From 73-13 sp035556075 (GTDB lineage Bacteria; Actinomycetota; Actinomycetes; Actinomycetales; Microbacteriaceae), in assembly GCA_035556075.1 (NCBI GenBank), contig DATMFQ010000017.1, positions 1-63,673 of the forward strand: 63,673 nt of DNA, written 5' to 3'. A model generated the notes under the pieces. It had not been told where the DNA came from. It worked only from the letters and a program-made list of their open reading frames with translations, and ran no database searches. A program made the position numbers and the translations under genes. Position 1 is the first letter of the stretch. Every line of letters begins with the position of its first letter. Positions 50,577-59,538 of the stretch are shown here, piece by piece.

Positions 50577-51779
50577 ATGCAGGAGCGCGCGACGACGCCG
50601 ACCGAGCCCGGGACCGAGGGCGCGACGCGCGCGGCCGTGCCACGGGGACTGCGCAGTGCCGCCGCCTGGTCGTGGCGACTGCTCGTCATCGCGGGGGTGC
50701 TGGCGATCGTCATCGCGCTCGTCATCGTCTTCCGCGTCGTCGTCATCCCGTTCCTCATCTCGCTGCTGCTCGCGAGTGTCCTCATCCCGTTCAGCGTGTG
50801 GTTGCAACGGCACCGTTGGCCGCGCTGGCTCGCGATCCTCGTCGCCTTCCTCGGCGCGCTCGCGGTGATCGGCGGGCTCGTCGCCCTCGTGGTGTGGCAG
50901 GTCCGCGGCGGCTTCGCCGACCTGCGAGACAAGACGATCGAGGCGACGCACGACATCTCGGCCTGGCTCGCCGGGCCGCCGTTCCATTACGAGGTCGGTG
51001 ACCTCTCTGACCGGATCGCCCAGTGGTGGGGTGCCTTCCAGCAGGACGAGGGCTTCTGGGATCGGGTGCTCGCCCTCGGCTCGACCGCGGGGCACGTGAG
51101 CGCTGGGCTGCTCCTCACCCTCTTTGCGACCCTCTTCCTCCTCATCGACGGCCCGGGCATCTGGGGCTGGGCCCTTGGGCTCTTCCCCGGTCGTGCCCGG
51201 CCCGCGGTCGCGGGCGCTGCCGGGGCAGCCTGGACGACGCTGTCGACGTTCACTCGCGTGCAGGTCTTCGTCGCGTTCGTCGATGCGGTCGGCATTGGCC
51301 TCGGGGCATGGATCCTCGGGCTCTTCTTCGGCGGCTTCCCGCTCGTCATCCCGCTGGCGATCGCGGTCTTCCTCGGGGCATTCATCCCCTTCGTCGGTGC
51401 GCTCGTGACGGGCGCCTTCGCGGTGCTCGTCGCGCTCGTGTACCTCGGTCCGATCCCGGCGATCATCATGCTCGCGATCGTGCTCCTCGTGCAGCAGATC
51501 GAGGGGCACGTGCTGCAGCCACTCGTCCTCGGCACCGCCGTGAAGGTCCACGCGCTCGCGGTCGTCTTCGGCGTCGCCGCCGGCGCGCTCATCGCCGGCA
51601 TCCCCGGCGCGCTGTTCGCCGTCCCGCTCATCGCAGTGACGAATGCGGTGGCCCGCTACATCCGCTCCGGCACCTGGCGGGACGCGCCGCCCGCGGAGGC
51701 TGGGCCGTCATCGCCGCCCGTGGCGAAGGTGCAGGATGGAGGGGTGAGCGGCGCGGACGGGCAGGAGAGCGGTCGATGA
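50577..51779 (+). CDS. AI-2E family (PerM/YdiK-like) transporter
   Basis: 400 residues with about eight membrane helices: two after a hydrophilic N-terminus, one near residue 90, and a cluster from about 175 to 360. The family pattern is FLISLLLASVLIPFSVWLQRH, LLTLFATLFLLIDG, FPLVIPLAIAVFLGAFIPFVGALVTG and QQIEGHVLQPLVLGTAVKVHALAVVF. Members have been linked to autoinducer-2 export and to Na+/H+ antiport; substrate here unknown. The end overlaps ilvA by four bases (ATGA). Confidence 0.88.
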   Translation: MQERATTPTEPGTEGATRAAVPRGLRSAAAWSWRLLVIAGVLAIVIALVIVFRVVVIPFLISLLLASVLIPFSVWLQRHRWPRWLAILVAFLGALAVIGGLVALVVWQVRGGFADLRDKTIEATHDISAWLAGPPFHYEVGDLSDRIAQWWGAFQQDEGFWDRVLALGSTAGHVSAGLLLTLFATLFLLIDGPGIWGWALGLFPGRARPAVAGAAGAAWTTLSTFTRVQVFVAFVDAVGIGLGAWILGLFFGGFPLVIPLAIAVFLGAFIPFVGALVTGAFAVLVALVYLGPIPAIIMLAIVLLVQQIEGHVLQPLVLGTAVKVHALAVVFGVAAGALIAGIPGALFAVPLIAVTNAVARYIRSGTWRDAPPAEAGPSSPPVAKVQDGGVSGADGQESGR

Positions 51780-53014
51780 GCACAGCCGGGTACGTGGGGC
51801 CGTCGCTCGAGGAGATCGTCGCTGCGAATGAGGTGGTCAAGCGCATCGCCGAGGTCACGCCGATTCAGCGGTCCCGCGCGTTGCGTGAGGTGCTCGGCAC
51901 GCCCGTCTACCTGAAGTGCGAGAATCTGCAGCGCACTGGCTCCTACAAGATCCGCGGCGCCTACAATCGGCTCGCCCGGCTGAGTCCAGAGGACCAGGCC
52001 CGCGGCGTCGTCGCGGCCTCGGCGGGCAATCACGCACAGGGCGTCGCACTCGCCGCCCGTGAGCTGGGGATCCGCGCGACGATCTTCATGCCGGTCGGCG
52101 TCGCGCTCCCGAAGCTGCAGGCGACGCGCGGCTACGGCGCTGACGTGCAGCTCGTCGGTGCGGTCTTTGATGAGACGAATGCGGCGGCGATCGAGTATGC
52201 CACGTCGCATGGCGCGGTCCTCATCCCCCCGTTTGACCACGAGGACGTCATCGCTGGACAGGCGACGCTCGGTCTGGAGATGTGGGAGCAGGTGCCCGAG
52301 CTTGACACGGTCGTCGTGCCGGTCGGCGGGGGTGGGCTCGCCGCCGGGGTCGCCGCGGCCATCAAGCACCTTGCTGCCGAGGCGGGGCGCACGGTGCAGG
52401 TCATCGGCGTGCAGGCGCAGAACGCGGCGGGCTTCCTGCCGTCGCTCGAAGCCGGTCAGGTCCTCACCGCGAGCATCGGACGGACGATCGCGGATGGGAT
52501 TGCGGTCGCCAGACCGGGCGAGCTGACGTTCCCGGTCGTCGAGCATCACCTCGACGGCATCGTCACCGTCTCCGATGACGAGATCGCGCGGGCACTCGTC
52601 ATTCTCCTGGAGCGCGCGAAGCTCGTCGTGGAGCCCGCGGGCGCGGTTGGGGTCGCCGCGATCCTGCACGGCAGCATCAAAGCGACCGGCCGCACTGTCG
52701 TCGTGCTCTCCGGCGGCAATATCGACCCCTTGCTCATGGAGCGGGTGGTCAGCCGTGGCCTCACCGCCTCGAAGCGCTACCTCAAGGTCATCATCCCGCT
52801 ACCCGACCGGCCCGGTCAGCTCGCGGTCATCTCCGACATCATCGCGCGGGCGAACGCGAACGTCGTCGAGGTCCGGTACTCGCGGCACAACCTCGACCTC
52901 AAGATCAGCGAGGTCGAGATCGAGCTCCATATGGAGACCCGCGGCGCGGAGCACGCGGACTTCGTGCTCGCGCAGCTGCGCGAGTCGGGCTATCGCCCGC
53001 GCGTCGTCAACTAG
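51776..53014 (+). CDS. ilvA: Threonine ammonia-lyase
   Basis: 412 residues, PLP enzyme turning threonine into 2-oxobutanoate and ammonia, the first step to isoleucine. The PLP Lys is Lys58 in NLQRTGSYKIRGA; ASAGNHAQGVA and the phosphate-binding VVPVGGGGLAAG follow; SGGNIDPLL binds the cofactor ring. A single C-terminal ACT-like domain (YLKVIIPLPDRPGQLAVISDIIARANANVVEV) marks the short actinobacterial IlvA/TdcB-like form. The ATG overlaps the AI-2E gene stop; its own stop shares two bases with the stop of the opposing small gene. Confidence 0.94.
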   Translation: MSTAGYVGPSLEEIVAANEVVKRIAEVTPIQRSRALREVLGTPVYLKCENLQRTGSYKIRGAYNRLARLSPEDQARGVVAASAGNHAQGVALAARELGIRATIFMPVGVALPKLQATRGYGADVQLVGAVFDETNAAAIEYATSHGAVLIPPFDHEDVIAGQATLGLEMWEQVPELDTVVVPVGGGGLAAGVAAAIKHLAAEAGRTVQVIGVQAQNAAGFLPSLEAGQVLTASIGRTIADGIAVARPGELTFPVVEHHLDGIVTVSDDEIARALVILLERAKLVVEPAGAVGVAAILHGSIKATGRTVVVLSGGNIDPLLMERVVSRGLTASKRYLKVIIPLPDRPGQLAVISDIIARANANVVEVRYSRHNLDLKISEVEIELHMETRGAEHADFVLAQLRESGYRPRVVN

Positions 53015-53304
53015 GGACCCGGGGCGCTCGGCGCGTCGCGCTCGGCTGCGCCGTCGGTGCTCGCGTCCGCCGGCCCGCCGGCCTCCTGCGCCTCGGCGGC
53101 GGCCAGCTCAGCGGCGATGCGCGCGCGGGACTCCTCGCGGTAGCGCACGCGCCGGGTCCGGCGCACCAGGTCGAGCGCGAGGAGTGCGACGACGACGACG
53201 AAGAGGGCCGTGATGACGAAGCCGATGACCCCCGGCGTCACCTGGGTCTCGTCAAAGTCTGGTGCCGGTGTCGGGGTCGCGGCGATGGCGATCAGGTGCA
53301 TCAC
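53011..53304 (-). CDS. Small single-span membrane protein of unknown function
   Basis: 97 residues. A short outside part rich in Thr/Pro (ATPTPAPDFDETQVTPG) is followed by one membrane helix at about 27-48 (VIGFVITALFVVVVALLALDL), a basic patch (VRRTRRVRYREESRAR) and an Ala/Glu-rich acidic tail. I do not recognise a family. Small proteins of this kind are common near greA/DUF4307 in actinobacteria. The GTG at 53304 is one end of a perfect inverted repeat; an ATG follows directly at 53301 and is the alternative start. Confidence 0.7.
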   Translation of the reverse strand: MMHLIAIAATPTPAPDFDETQVTPGVIGFVITALFVVVVALLALDLVRRTRRVRYREESRARIAAELAAAEAQEAGGPADASTDGAAERDAPSAPGP

Positions 53305-53333
53305 GGTCCCCCAGCCTACGCTGGGGGACCGTG
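53302..53333. promoter_or_regulatory. Perfect 14-bp inverted repeat forming mirror-image promoters and start codons
   Basis: Arms 53302-53315 and 53320-53333 (CACGGTCCCCCAGC and its exact complement) with spacer CTAC. Each outer end is a GTG start: reverse-strand small gene at 53304, forward DUF4307 gene at 53331. Overlapping -10 boxes TAGGCT (reverse, 53313-53318) and TACGCT (forward, 53317-53322) lie in the centre, each eight bases before its GTG. Confidence 0.75.
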
Positions 53334-53720
53334 ACCGATCTTGATGCGCGCTACGGCCGCCGTCCGGCGTCGCGACGTCGACTCGCGGTCTGGTCGATCG
53401 CGGTCCTCCTCGTGGCGGCGACGCTCGGCTGGTTCTTCTGGGCGCAGCCGCTCGGCGGGGGTGTCCAGGCCTCGTGGCGCGACACCGGGTACGTCATCAC
53501 GGCACCGGATCGGGAGATCGTCGCGGAGTGGGAGGTCACCGTGGACCCGGGCCACCCGGTGAGCTGCGCGCTGTACGCGATGAACTCTGCGTTCGCCATC
53601 ATCGGCTGGAAGGTGGTCGAGCTGCCGGCGGCCCAGCAGCGCATCCGGAGGTTCCAGGAGCCGATTCTGACGACGGAGCCACCGGTGACGGGTTTGGTGT
53701 ACCGCTGCTGGGTGTCATAG
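53331..53720 (+). CDS. DUF4307 family membrane protein
   Basis: 129 residues. After a basic start (ARYGRRPASRRRL) comes one membrane helix (about 18-40, AVWSIAVLLVAATLGWFFWAQPL), then an outside beta-rich domain: SWRDTGYVITAPDREIVAEWEVTVDPGHPVSCALYAMNSAFAIIGWKVVELP and the final VTGLVYRCWVS with a second Cys that could form a disulfide. This matches DUF4307, an actinobacterial family found beside greA. Function unknown. GTG 53331 lies in the palindrome described separately. Confidence 0.82.
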   Translation: MTDLDARYGRRPASRRRLAVWSIAVLLVAATLGWFFWAQPLGGGVQASWRDTGYVITAPDREIVAEWEVTVDPGHPVSCALYAMNSAFAIIGWKVVELPAAQQRIRRFQEPILTTEPPVTGLVYRCWVS

Positions 53721-53737
53721 AATGCCTTCGCCTTTAC

Positions 53738-53762
53738 GAACCCGCCGAGTTCCGGCGGGTTC
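53738..53762 (+). terminator. Intrinsic terminator between DUF4307 and greA
   Basis: A perfect 10-bp stem (GAACCCGCCG, 53738-53747, with 53753-53762) around a five-base loop, followed by TTCG. It begins 17 bases after the DUF4307 stop. Confidence 0.75.
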
Positions 53763-53812
53763 TTCGCATATTGGGCTGAGGTGCCCACACAACGCCGTGA
53801 GGAGTGCATGTC

Positions 53813-54292
53813 GTGGCTGAGAACGTGACGTGGCTGACCCAGGAGGCGCATGACCGTCTGCAGGCTGAGCTCGCGCAGCTCTCCGGCGAGGGGCGCACCG
53901 AGATCGCGAAGCGCATTGAGGCGGCTCGCGAGGAGGGCGACCTCAAGGAGAACGGCGGGTATCACGCGGCGAAGGACGAGCAGGGCAAGATCGAGGCACG
54001 GATCCGCCAGCTCACCGAGCTGCTGCGTCATGTCAAAATCGGCACCCCACCGGACGACGGGGTCGTCGAGCCGGGCATGCTCGTGACGGCACGAATTCTT
54101 GGGGACGAGACGACCTTCGTGCTCGGCTCGCGGGAGATCGCCATCGACTCCGACCTCGATGTGTACAGCGAGCAGAGCCCGCTGGGCCAGGCCATCATCG
54201 GGCTCAAGGCCGGCGACTCGGCGAGCTACCTCGCGCCGAGCGGCAAGTCGATCTCGGTCGAGGTCGTCTCCGCGCGTCCCTACGCCGTCTGA
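53813..54292 (+). CDS. greA: Transcription elongation factor GreA
   Basis: 159 residues. GreA rescues backtracked RNA polymerase by stimulating transcript cleavage. The N-terminal coiled coil starts VTWLTQEAHDRLQAELAQL and carries the tip acidic residues in AREEGDLKENGGYHAAKDEQG; the C-terminal FKBP-like domain ends SPLGQAIIGLKAGDSASYLAPSGKSISVEVVSA. GTG 53813 has GAGGAG eight bases upstream; GTG 53804 is less well placed. The terminator before it and the 125-base gap after it make it a single transcription unit. Confidence 0.95.
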   Translation: MAENVTWLTQEAHDRLQAELAQLSGEGRTEIAKRIEAAREEGDLKENGGYHAAKDEQGKIEARIRQLTELLRHVKIGTPPDDGVVEPGMLVTARILGDETTFVLGSREIAIDSDLDVYSEQSPLGQAIIGLKAGDSASYLAPSGKSISVEVVSARPYAV

Positions 54293-54417
54293 GCAACACG
54301 GGGTAACGCGGGGGCGTCTGGTTTTGACGTCAGAATCGTCGGGACGGTTGACTTATCCGCGCACCAAGGTGGACGTCCGGCTCTGACGCCGGCTGACAGT
54401 TAGCGAGACCCCAAGCA

Positions 54418-56022
54418 ATGACCAGGATTTCCCGACGCGGCGTGGCCGCGGTCGCCGTCGTGTCCTCTGCGGCACTCGTCGCCGGCTGCGCCGGTGCACC
54501 GGGCGGTGGCGATGACACCTTCGTCTTCCTCAGCGACCTGGAGCCGGTGTGCTTCGACATCGGTGGCTACCGGAATCTCGCGAACTACAACGTGGCGCGC
54601 CAGCTCCTCGACCCGCTCGTGTACCAGGCACCCGATGGCTCCTACGCGCCGGGTCTCGTCGACGAGTGGTCGGTCTCGGAGGACGGCCTGACCTGGACGC
54701 TCCACGTCCGCGAGGGCGTCACCTTCCACGATGGCACGACTCTCGACGCACATGACCTGCAGAAGAACGCCGACCGCTTCTTCGTCGACGGCAACACGCT
54801 CGTCAGCCTCAACTGGCTGACCGCCGACAACCACCGCGTCGTCGATGACCACACCTGGGAGGTCGTGCTCGACAGCCCGCAGGCGAACTTCCTGCAGCAG
54901 ATCTCGGCGCCGGACTTCTCGGTCTACTCCTCGGAGTCGCTCGACCAGTTCACCGATGGCGACCGCTGCGCCGACCCGACGACGCTCGTCGGCACCGGCC
55001 CATTCATCCCGACCGAGTACGCGAAGGGCGAGTCGCTGCTCCTCGAGCGCAACGACGACTACGCGTGGGGTCCGACCGGCAGCGCCGCGAAGCTCGAGCG
55101 GGTCGAGATCCGCTTCGTCCCCGAGACGCAGGCCCGTATCGGCGCGCTGCAGTCGGGGCAGGCCGACGCCGCGTCGGCGATCCCGCCGCTCAATGCGAGC
55201 GCGCTCGAGGACGCCGGGTTCAACCTCATCAGCGCGCCGTCGACCGGCGTGCCCTTCGTCGCGACGCTCAACACGTCCTCGGGGCCGACCAAGGACCTGC
55301 TCGTGCGCGACGCGCTCTTCCGGGCGGTTGATCTCGACGGCATCGTCGAGAGCATCTACGCCGGTCGCTACGACCGCGCCTGGACGGTCCTCGCGCCGAC
55401 GACGCCGCCGGAGGGCGCCTACGCCGACGACCTCGTCGGCAGTTACACCTACGACCAGGCCGCGGCCGCCGACCTCCTCGCCGAGGCCGGCTACACGACG
55501 AAGAATGCCGACGGCATCCTGACGAATGCGGCGGGCGAGCCGCTCGTGCTCCGCTGGATTTTCGATGGTGGCGACATCCGCGACCAGCGCGACGTCCTCG
55601 CGGAGGCGATCCAGGCCGATGCCCGCAAGGTCGGCATCGACATCCAGATCGAGAAGCTCGACACCGCAACCTACTTCGATCGCATTGAGCAGGGCACCTT
55701 CGAGATCGCGGCCGAATCATGGGGCCAGTCCGACGCATTCATCCTGCTCACCGTCGCGGGCCCGATCGTCAACTACCCCAAGTACGACGACGACGAGGTG
55801 ACCGGCTGGCTCTTCGAGGCCTGGGCGACGCTCGACGACGACGCGCACCGCGCAGAGCTCTACCGCAACATCCAGGAGCGGCTCAGCGAGAATCGCGTGG
55901 TGTTGCCGATCTACGTGCAGCACGTCATCGTCGCGGTGAGCCCCGAGTACACCGGGGTCGAGTTCGACATCACCGGATTCCCGACCTGGTTCACCGAGGT
56001 CGAGCGGGTCGCCACGCCGTGA
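54418..56022 (+). CDS. ABC transporter substrate-binding lipoprotein (SBP_bac_5, peptide/nickel type)
   Basis: 534 residues. Lipoprotein signal with RR near the start and LVAGC lipobox (Cys24). The mature protein is a type II oligopeptide-binding fold: LLDPLVYQAPDGSYAPGLVDEWSVSEDGLTWTLHVREGVTFHDGTTLDAHD is the family signature; VGTGPFIPTEYAKGESLLLERNDDY and LADLLAEAGYTTKNADGILTNAAGEPL follow. It would deliver a peptide, metal chelate or sugar-like ligand to the two permeases encoded next. No clear ribosome binding site or -10 box precedes the ATG; the upstream 125 bases contain a TGACGTCA palindrome near 54325. Its TGA overlaps the next GTG. Confidence 0.9.
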   Translation: MTRISRRGVAAVAVVSSAALVAGCAGAPGGGDDTFVFLSDLEPVCFDIGGYRNLANYNVARQLLDPLVYQAPDGSYAPGLVDEWSVSEDGLTWTLHVREGVTFHDGTTLDAHDLQKNADRFFVDGNTLVSLNWLTADNHRVVDDHTWEVVLDSPQANFLQQISAPDFSVYSSESLDQFTDGDRCADPTTLVGTGPFIPTEYAKGESLLLERNDDYAWGPTGSAAKLERVEIRFVPETQARIGALQSGQADAASAIPPLNASALEDAGFNLISAPSTGVPFVATLNTSSGPTKDLLVRDALFRAVDLDGIVESIYAGRYDRAWTVLAPTTPPEGAYADDLVGSYTYDQAAAADLLAEAGYTTKNADGILTNAAGEPLVLRWIFDGGDIRDQRDVLAEAIQADARKVGIDIQIEKLDTATYFDRIEQGTFEIAAESWGQSDAFILLTVAGPIVNYPKYDDDEVTGWLFEAWATLDDDAHRAELYRNIQERLSENRVVLPIYVQHVIVAVSPEYTGVEFDITGFPTWFTEVERVATP

Positions 56023-57041
56023 CCCTGCCCGCGACCGATGGCGGGACGGGCCTGACGGCCCGTCCCGCTGTCGCGTCGCGCACGCGGTTGACCGCCATCG
56101 GCCGCACGGTGCTGCGCAAGCTCGTCGACATCGTCGTCGTGCTCTTCGTCGCCGCGACCTTCGTCTTCCTCGTCCTCCAGCTCATGCCGGGCGACCCCGT
56201 CGACGTCCTGCTCAAGGGGATCTTCGAGATCACCCCGGCCGTGCGCCAGGAGGTCATTGCCGACTATGGACTCGACCGGCCCGTCCTCGAGCAGTACTGG
56301 CGCTTCATCTCCGGTATCGTGCAGGGTGACCTCGGGCACAGCTATCAGATGCGCCAGCCGGTCACCGAGATCATTGCGGGCAGTATCGGGCCGACCGCGG
56401 TGCTTGCCGCCGCCGCCCTCGGCCTCGCGATCGTCTTCGCGGTCATCGGCGCGACCGCCTCGGCCGGCCGCGGGCCGATCGCCTCGCTCGTGACGCAGAC
56501 GCTCGAACTGCTGGCGATCTCGGTGCCGTCCTTCTGGATCGGGCTCCTGCTGCTCACCGCATTCTCGTTCAACCTCCCGATCTTCCCCTCCAGCGGTGCG
56601 CGCGGCATCGAGTCGCTCGTGCTGCCGGCGATCACCCTCGCCATCCCGGTCACCGGGATCCTCGCCCAGATCCTGCGGGAGCGGATGGACGAGACGCTCG
56701 AGCAGCCCTTCGTCATCACGGCGCGCACGCGCGGCGCGGGTGACGCCCGGGTGCGCATCGTGCATGTGCTGCGGCATGCCGTGCTCCCCGCCCTCAACTT
56801 CTCGGGCGCGGTGCTCGGCTCACTCCTCATCGGCACGGCCGTGATCGAGACGCTGTTTGCCCGGCCCGGCCTCGGCCGCGTCCTGCTGCAGGCGGTCATC
56901 GCGAACGACATGCCGCTCATCATGGGCATCATCGTCTTCGGCGCGCTCGTCTTCGTCGTCGTCAACTCGCTCGTCGACATCATCGCCGCGGCGATCGACC
57001 CGCGGCTCCGGATCGAGGCGGGGGTGCGGTCAGCATGGTGA
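56019..57041 (+). CDS. ABC transporter permease (DppB/OppB type)
   Basis: 340 residues, six membrane helices. The N-terminal helix region FVFLVLQLMPGDPVDVLL and GDLGHSYQMRQPVTEII are OppB/DppB signatures, and the EAA-type coupling loop is seen at TARTRGAGDARVRIVHVLRHAVLPALN. The first ~30 residues are hydrophilic. GTG 56019 overlaps the substrate-binding protein stop (GTGA), giving strict coupling. It forms the channel with the next gene's product. Confidence 0.9.
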   Translation: MTLPATDGGTGLTARPAVASRTRLTAIGRTVLRKLVDIVVVLFVAATFVFLVLQLMPGDPVDVLLKGIFEITPAVRQEVIADYGLDRPVLEQYWRFISGIVQGDLGHSYQMRQPVTEIIAGSIGPTAVLAAAALGLAIVFAVIGATASAGRGPIASLVTQTLELLAISVPSFWIGLLLLTAFSFNLPIFPSSGARGIESLVLPAITLAIPVTGILAQILRERMDETLEQPFVITARTRGAGDARVRIVHVLRHAVLPALNFSGAVLGSLLIGTAVIETLFARPGLGRVLLQAVIANDMPLIMGIIVFGALVFVVVNSLVDIIAAAIDPRLRIEAGVRSAW

Positions 57042-57898
57042 TCTCGAGCCCGGCGCTCAGCCCCGACACGCTCACCCGACGGCGCATCGGGGGCGGTGCC
57101 GTGGTCGCTGCGGTCGCCGGTGTCGTGCTCGCCGGCATCGTCCTGCTCGCGATCTTCCCGACCGCGCTCGTCCAGCTCGACCCCTTGCTGACCTCCCCGG
57201 CCGATGCGCTGCAAGCGCCGAGCGCGCAGCACCCCTTCGGCACCGACCAACTCGGCCGTGATGTGTTTGCCCGCGTCGTGCACGGTGCCCGGACGAGCCT
57301 CCTCCTCGGGCTTGGCGCGGTGCTCGTCAGCCTGACCGGCGGCATCGTCATCGGCGTGCTCGCCGGGATGTCCCGCGGCATCGTCGACCGGGTGCTCTCT
57401 CGTGCGCTCGACATCCTCTTCGCCTTCCCCGACCTGCTCATCGCGATCGTCCTCATCGCGATCCTCGGGGTGAGCCTGCCGACGCTCATCATCGCGATCG
57501 GCGTCGGCGCGATCCCCGGCTATGCGCGGATCCTCCGCAGCCAGGTGCAGGTGGTCCGCTCCGCCGGCTACGTCGAGGCCGCGACCGGGGTCGGCGTCCC
57601 CGGCGTGCTCGTCGCGCTCCGCCACGTCCTGCCGAACTCGATCGGTCCGCTCCTCGTCCTCGCCACGATCGGCATCGGCACCGCGATCATCTCCGGCGCC
57701 GCGCTGAGCTTCGTCGGCCTCGGTGCGCAGCCGCCGACGCCGGAGTGGGGCCTCATGCTCTCCGAGAGTCGCAACTACATGGCACTCGCGCCGTGGCTCG
57801 GGATCTGGCCCGGCGCATTCCTCGCGGTCACCGTCGTCGCGATCAACGTCGTCGGTCGCTGGCTGCAGCGCCGCTTCGTGTCGGGGACGGGCCGATGA
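57035..57898 (+). CDS. ABC transporter permease (DppC/OppC type)
   Basis: 287 residues, six helices. QHPFGTDQLGRDVFARVVHGARTSLLLGLGAVLVS is the hallmark of the OppC/DppC partner; the coupling loop is YVEAATGVGVPGVLVALRHVLPNSIGPLLV, and the end region LSFVGLGAQPPTPEWGLMLSESRNYM is also typical. It overlaps the previous permease by seven bases and the ATPase by four. Confidence 0.9.
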   Translation: MVISSPALSPDTLTRRRIGGGAVVAAVAGVVLAGIVLLAIFPTALVQLDPLLTSPADALQAPSAQHPFGTDQLGRDVFARVVHGARTSLLLGLGAVLVSLTGGIVIGVLAGMSRGIVDRVLSRALDILFAFPDLLIAIVLIAILGVSLPTLIIAIGVGAIPGYARILRSQVQVVRSAGYVEAATGVGVPGVLVALRHVLPNSIGPLLVLATIGIGTAIISGAALSFVGLGAQPPTPEWGLMLSESRNYMALAPWLGIWPGAFLAVTVVAINVVGRWLQRRFVSGTGR

Positions 57899-59538
57899 GC
57901 GCGCCGATCCTCGTCGTCGACGACCTGCGGGTCGGGTTCGGCGGCGGTGCGCCCGTCGTGCAGGGGGTCAGCTTCGCCATCGGTGCGGGTGAATGCGTTG
58001 CCCTCGTTGGCGAGTCCGGCTCCGGGAAGTCGGTGGCCGCGCGGGCACTGCTCGGCGTCGCCGGTCGTGGTGCCGAGGTTGCGGCGGCGACGCTGCGCTG
58101 GCGGGACACCGATCTGCGGGCACTCGACGAGCGCGGCTGGCGGCAGGTCCGCGGGCGCGGTCTCGGCCTCGTGCTGCAGGACGCGCTCGGCTCGCTCGAT
58201 CCCCTGCGACGGGTCGGGGCGGAGGTCGGCGAGGCCATCGCGGTGCACCGGCTCGCCCCTCGCGCCGAGCGGTCCGGGATCATCCATCGCCTCCTGACGG
58301 AAGTCGGCGTGCCGGAGCCGGAGCTGCGGGCCCGGCAGTTCCCGCACGAGCTCTCCGGCGGACTCCGGCAGCGTGCGCTCATCGCGTCGGCGATGAGCGC
58401 CGGGCCCGAGATCATCGTCGCCGACGAGCCGACGACCGCGCTCGACGTGACCGTGCAGGCGCGGATCCTCGACCTGCTCGAGGTCCTCAAGTCGCAGGGC
58501 AAGGGCTTGCTCCTCATCTCGCATGATCTCGCGGTCGTCGCGCGGCTCGCGGATCGGGTGCTCGTGCTGCGCGGTGGGGAGGTCATCGAGCAGGGCGAGG
58601 CGTGGCAGGTGCTGACCACCCCGCAGGCCGAGTACACGAGACGACTGCTGCGCTCGGTGCCGACGGCCGCGGCACGCGGCCGGTCGCTGAGCACCGGGGA
58701 GCCACTGCCGGCGCCCACGCCCGTTGCCGCCGGCGAGCCGGTCGTGCAGGTCCGTGGCGTGACGAAGCGCTACGGGGCCGCAGGCCGCGGTGTGCTCACC
58801 GCCGTCGACGAGGTGTCGCTCGAGCTCGCCGCGGGGGAGGTGCTCGGGATCGTCGGCGAGTCCGGCTCCGGCAAGTCGACGCTCGGCCGCATCGTACTCG
58901 GCCAGGTCGCCCCCGACGCGGGGGAGGTCCTCGTCCACGGTCGACGCTGGACCGAGGTGGGCGGCCAGGAGCGCCGGAGCCTGCGTCGCCGCATTCAGAC
59001 GGTGTCACAGGACCCGCTCGGTTCCTTCGACCCGCGCTACACCGTCCAGCGCATCATCGGGGAGGCGCTGCCGCAGCTCAGCCGTGCGGCGCGACGCGCG
59101 CGAGCGCTCGAGCTGCTGCAGGCGGTCGGCCTCGGGCAGCAGCACCTCGACCGGCGGCCGCGCACCCTCTCGGGCGGGCAGCGGCAGCGCGTCGCCATCG
59201 CCCGGGCGCTCGCGACCGAGCCGGACGTGCTCGTCTGCGACGAGGCGGTCTCCGCGCTCGACGTGACCGTGCAGGCGCAGGTGCTCGACCTGCTCGCGCA
59301 GCTGCGCGCCGCGACGGGCGTCGCCATGATCTTCATCTCGCACGACCTCGGGGTCGTCCACCACATCGCCGATCGGGTGCTCGTCATGCAGGACGGCCGG
59401 GTCGTCGAGACCGGCCACGTCGTCGACGTCTTCGCGGCGCCGACTGAGGACTACACGCGGGAGCTCCTCGCCGCGATCCCGACGCTGCCGGGTGCATCGG
59501 AGCCCGCCGCCCGGCGGCCCGAGGGGGGTGCCCGATGA
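57895..59538 (+). CDS. ABC transporter ATP-binding protein, fused DppD-DppF type
   Basis: 547 residues with two complete ATPase domains in one chain. The first has Walker A GESGSGKS at 39-46 (then VAAR), signature ELSGGLRQRALIA and Walker B IIVADEPTTALDVT; the second has GESGSGKSTLGR near 320, LSGGQRQRVAIARAL and VLVCDEAVSALDVT. The first signature is LSGGL rather than LSGGQ, and the second Walker B ends DEA rather than DEP. Both halves keep the catalytic Glu. A fused pair removes the need for separate D and F subunits. Overlaps the next gene by four bases. Confidence 0.9.
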   Translation: MSAPILVVDDLRVGFGGGAPVVQGVSFAIGAGECVALVGESGSGKSVAARALLGVAGRGAEVAAATLRWRDTDLRALDERGWRQVRGRGLGLVLQDALGSLDPLRRVGAEVGEAIAVHRLAPRAERSGIIHRLLTEVGVPEPELRARQFPHELSGGLRQRALIASAMSAGPEIIVADEPTTALDVTVQARILDLLEVLKSQGKGLLLISHDLAVVARLADRVLVLRGGEVIEQGEAWQVLTTPQAEYTRRLLRSVPTAAARGRSLSTGEPLPAPTPVAAGEPVVQVRGVTKRYGAAGRGVLTAVDEVSLELAAGEVLGIVGESGSGKSTLGRIVLGQVAPDAGEVLVHGRRWTEVGGQERRSLRRRIQTVSQDPLGSFDPRYTVQRIIGEALPQLSRAARRARALELLQAVGLGQQHLDRRPRTLSGGQRQRVAIARALATEPDVLVCDEAVSALDVTVQAQVLDLLAQLRAATGVAMIFISHDLGVVHHIADRVLVMQDGRVVETGHVVDVFAAPTEDYTRELLAAIPTLPGASEPAARRPEGGAR

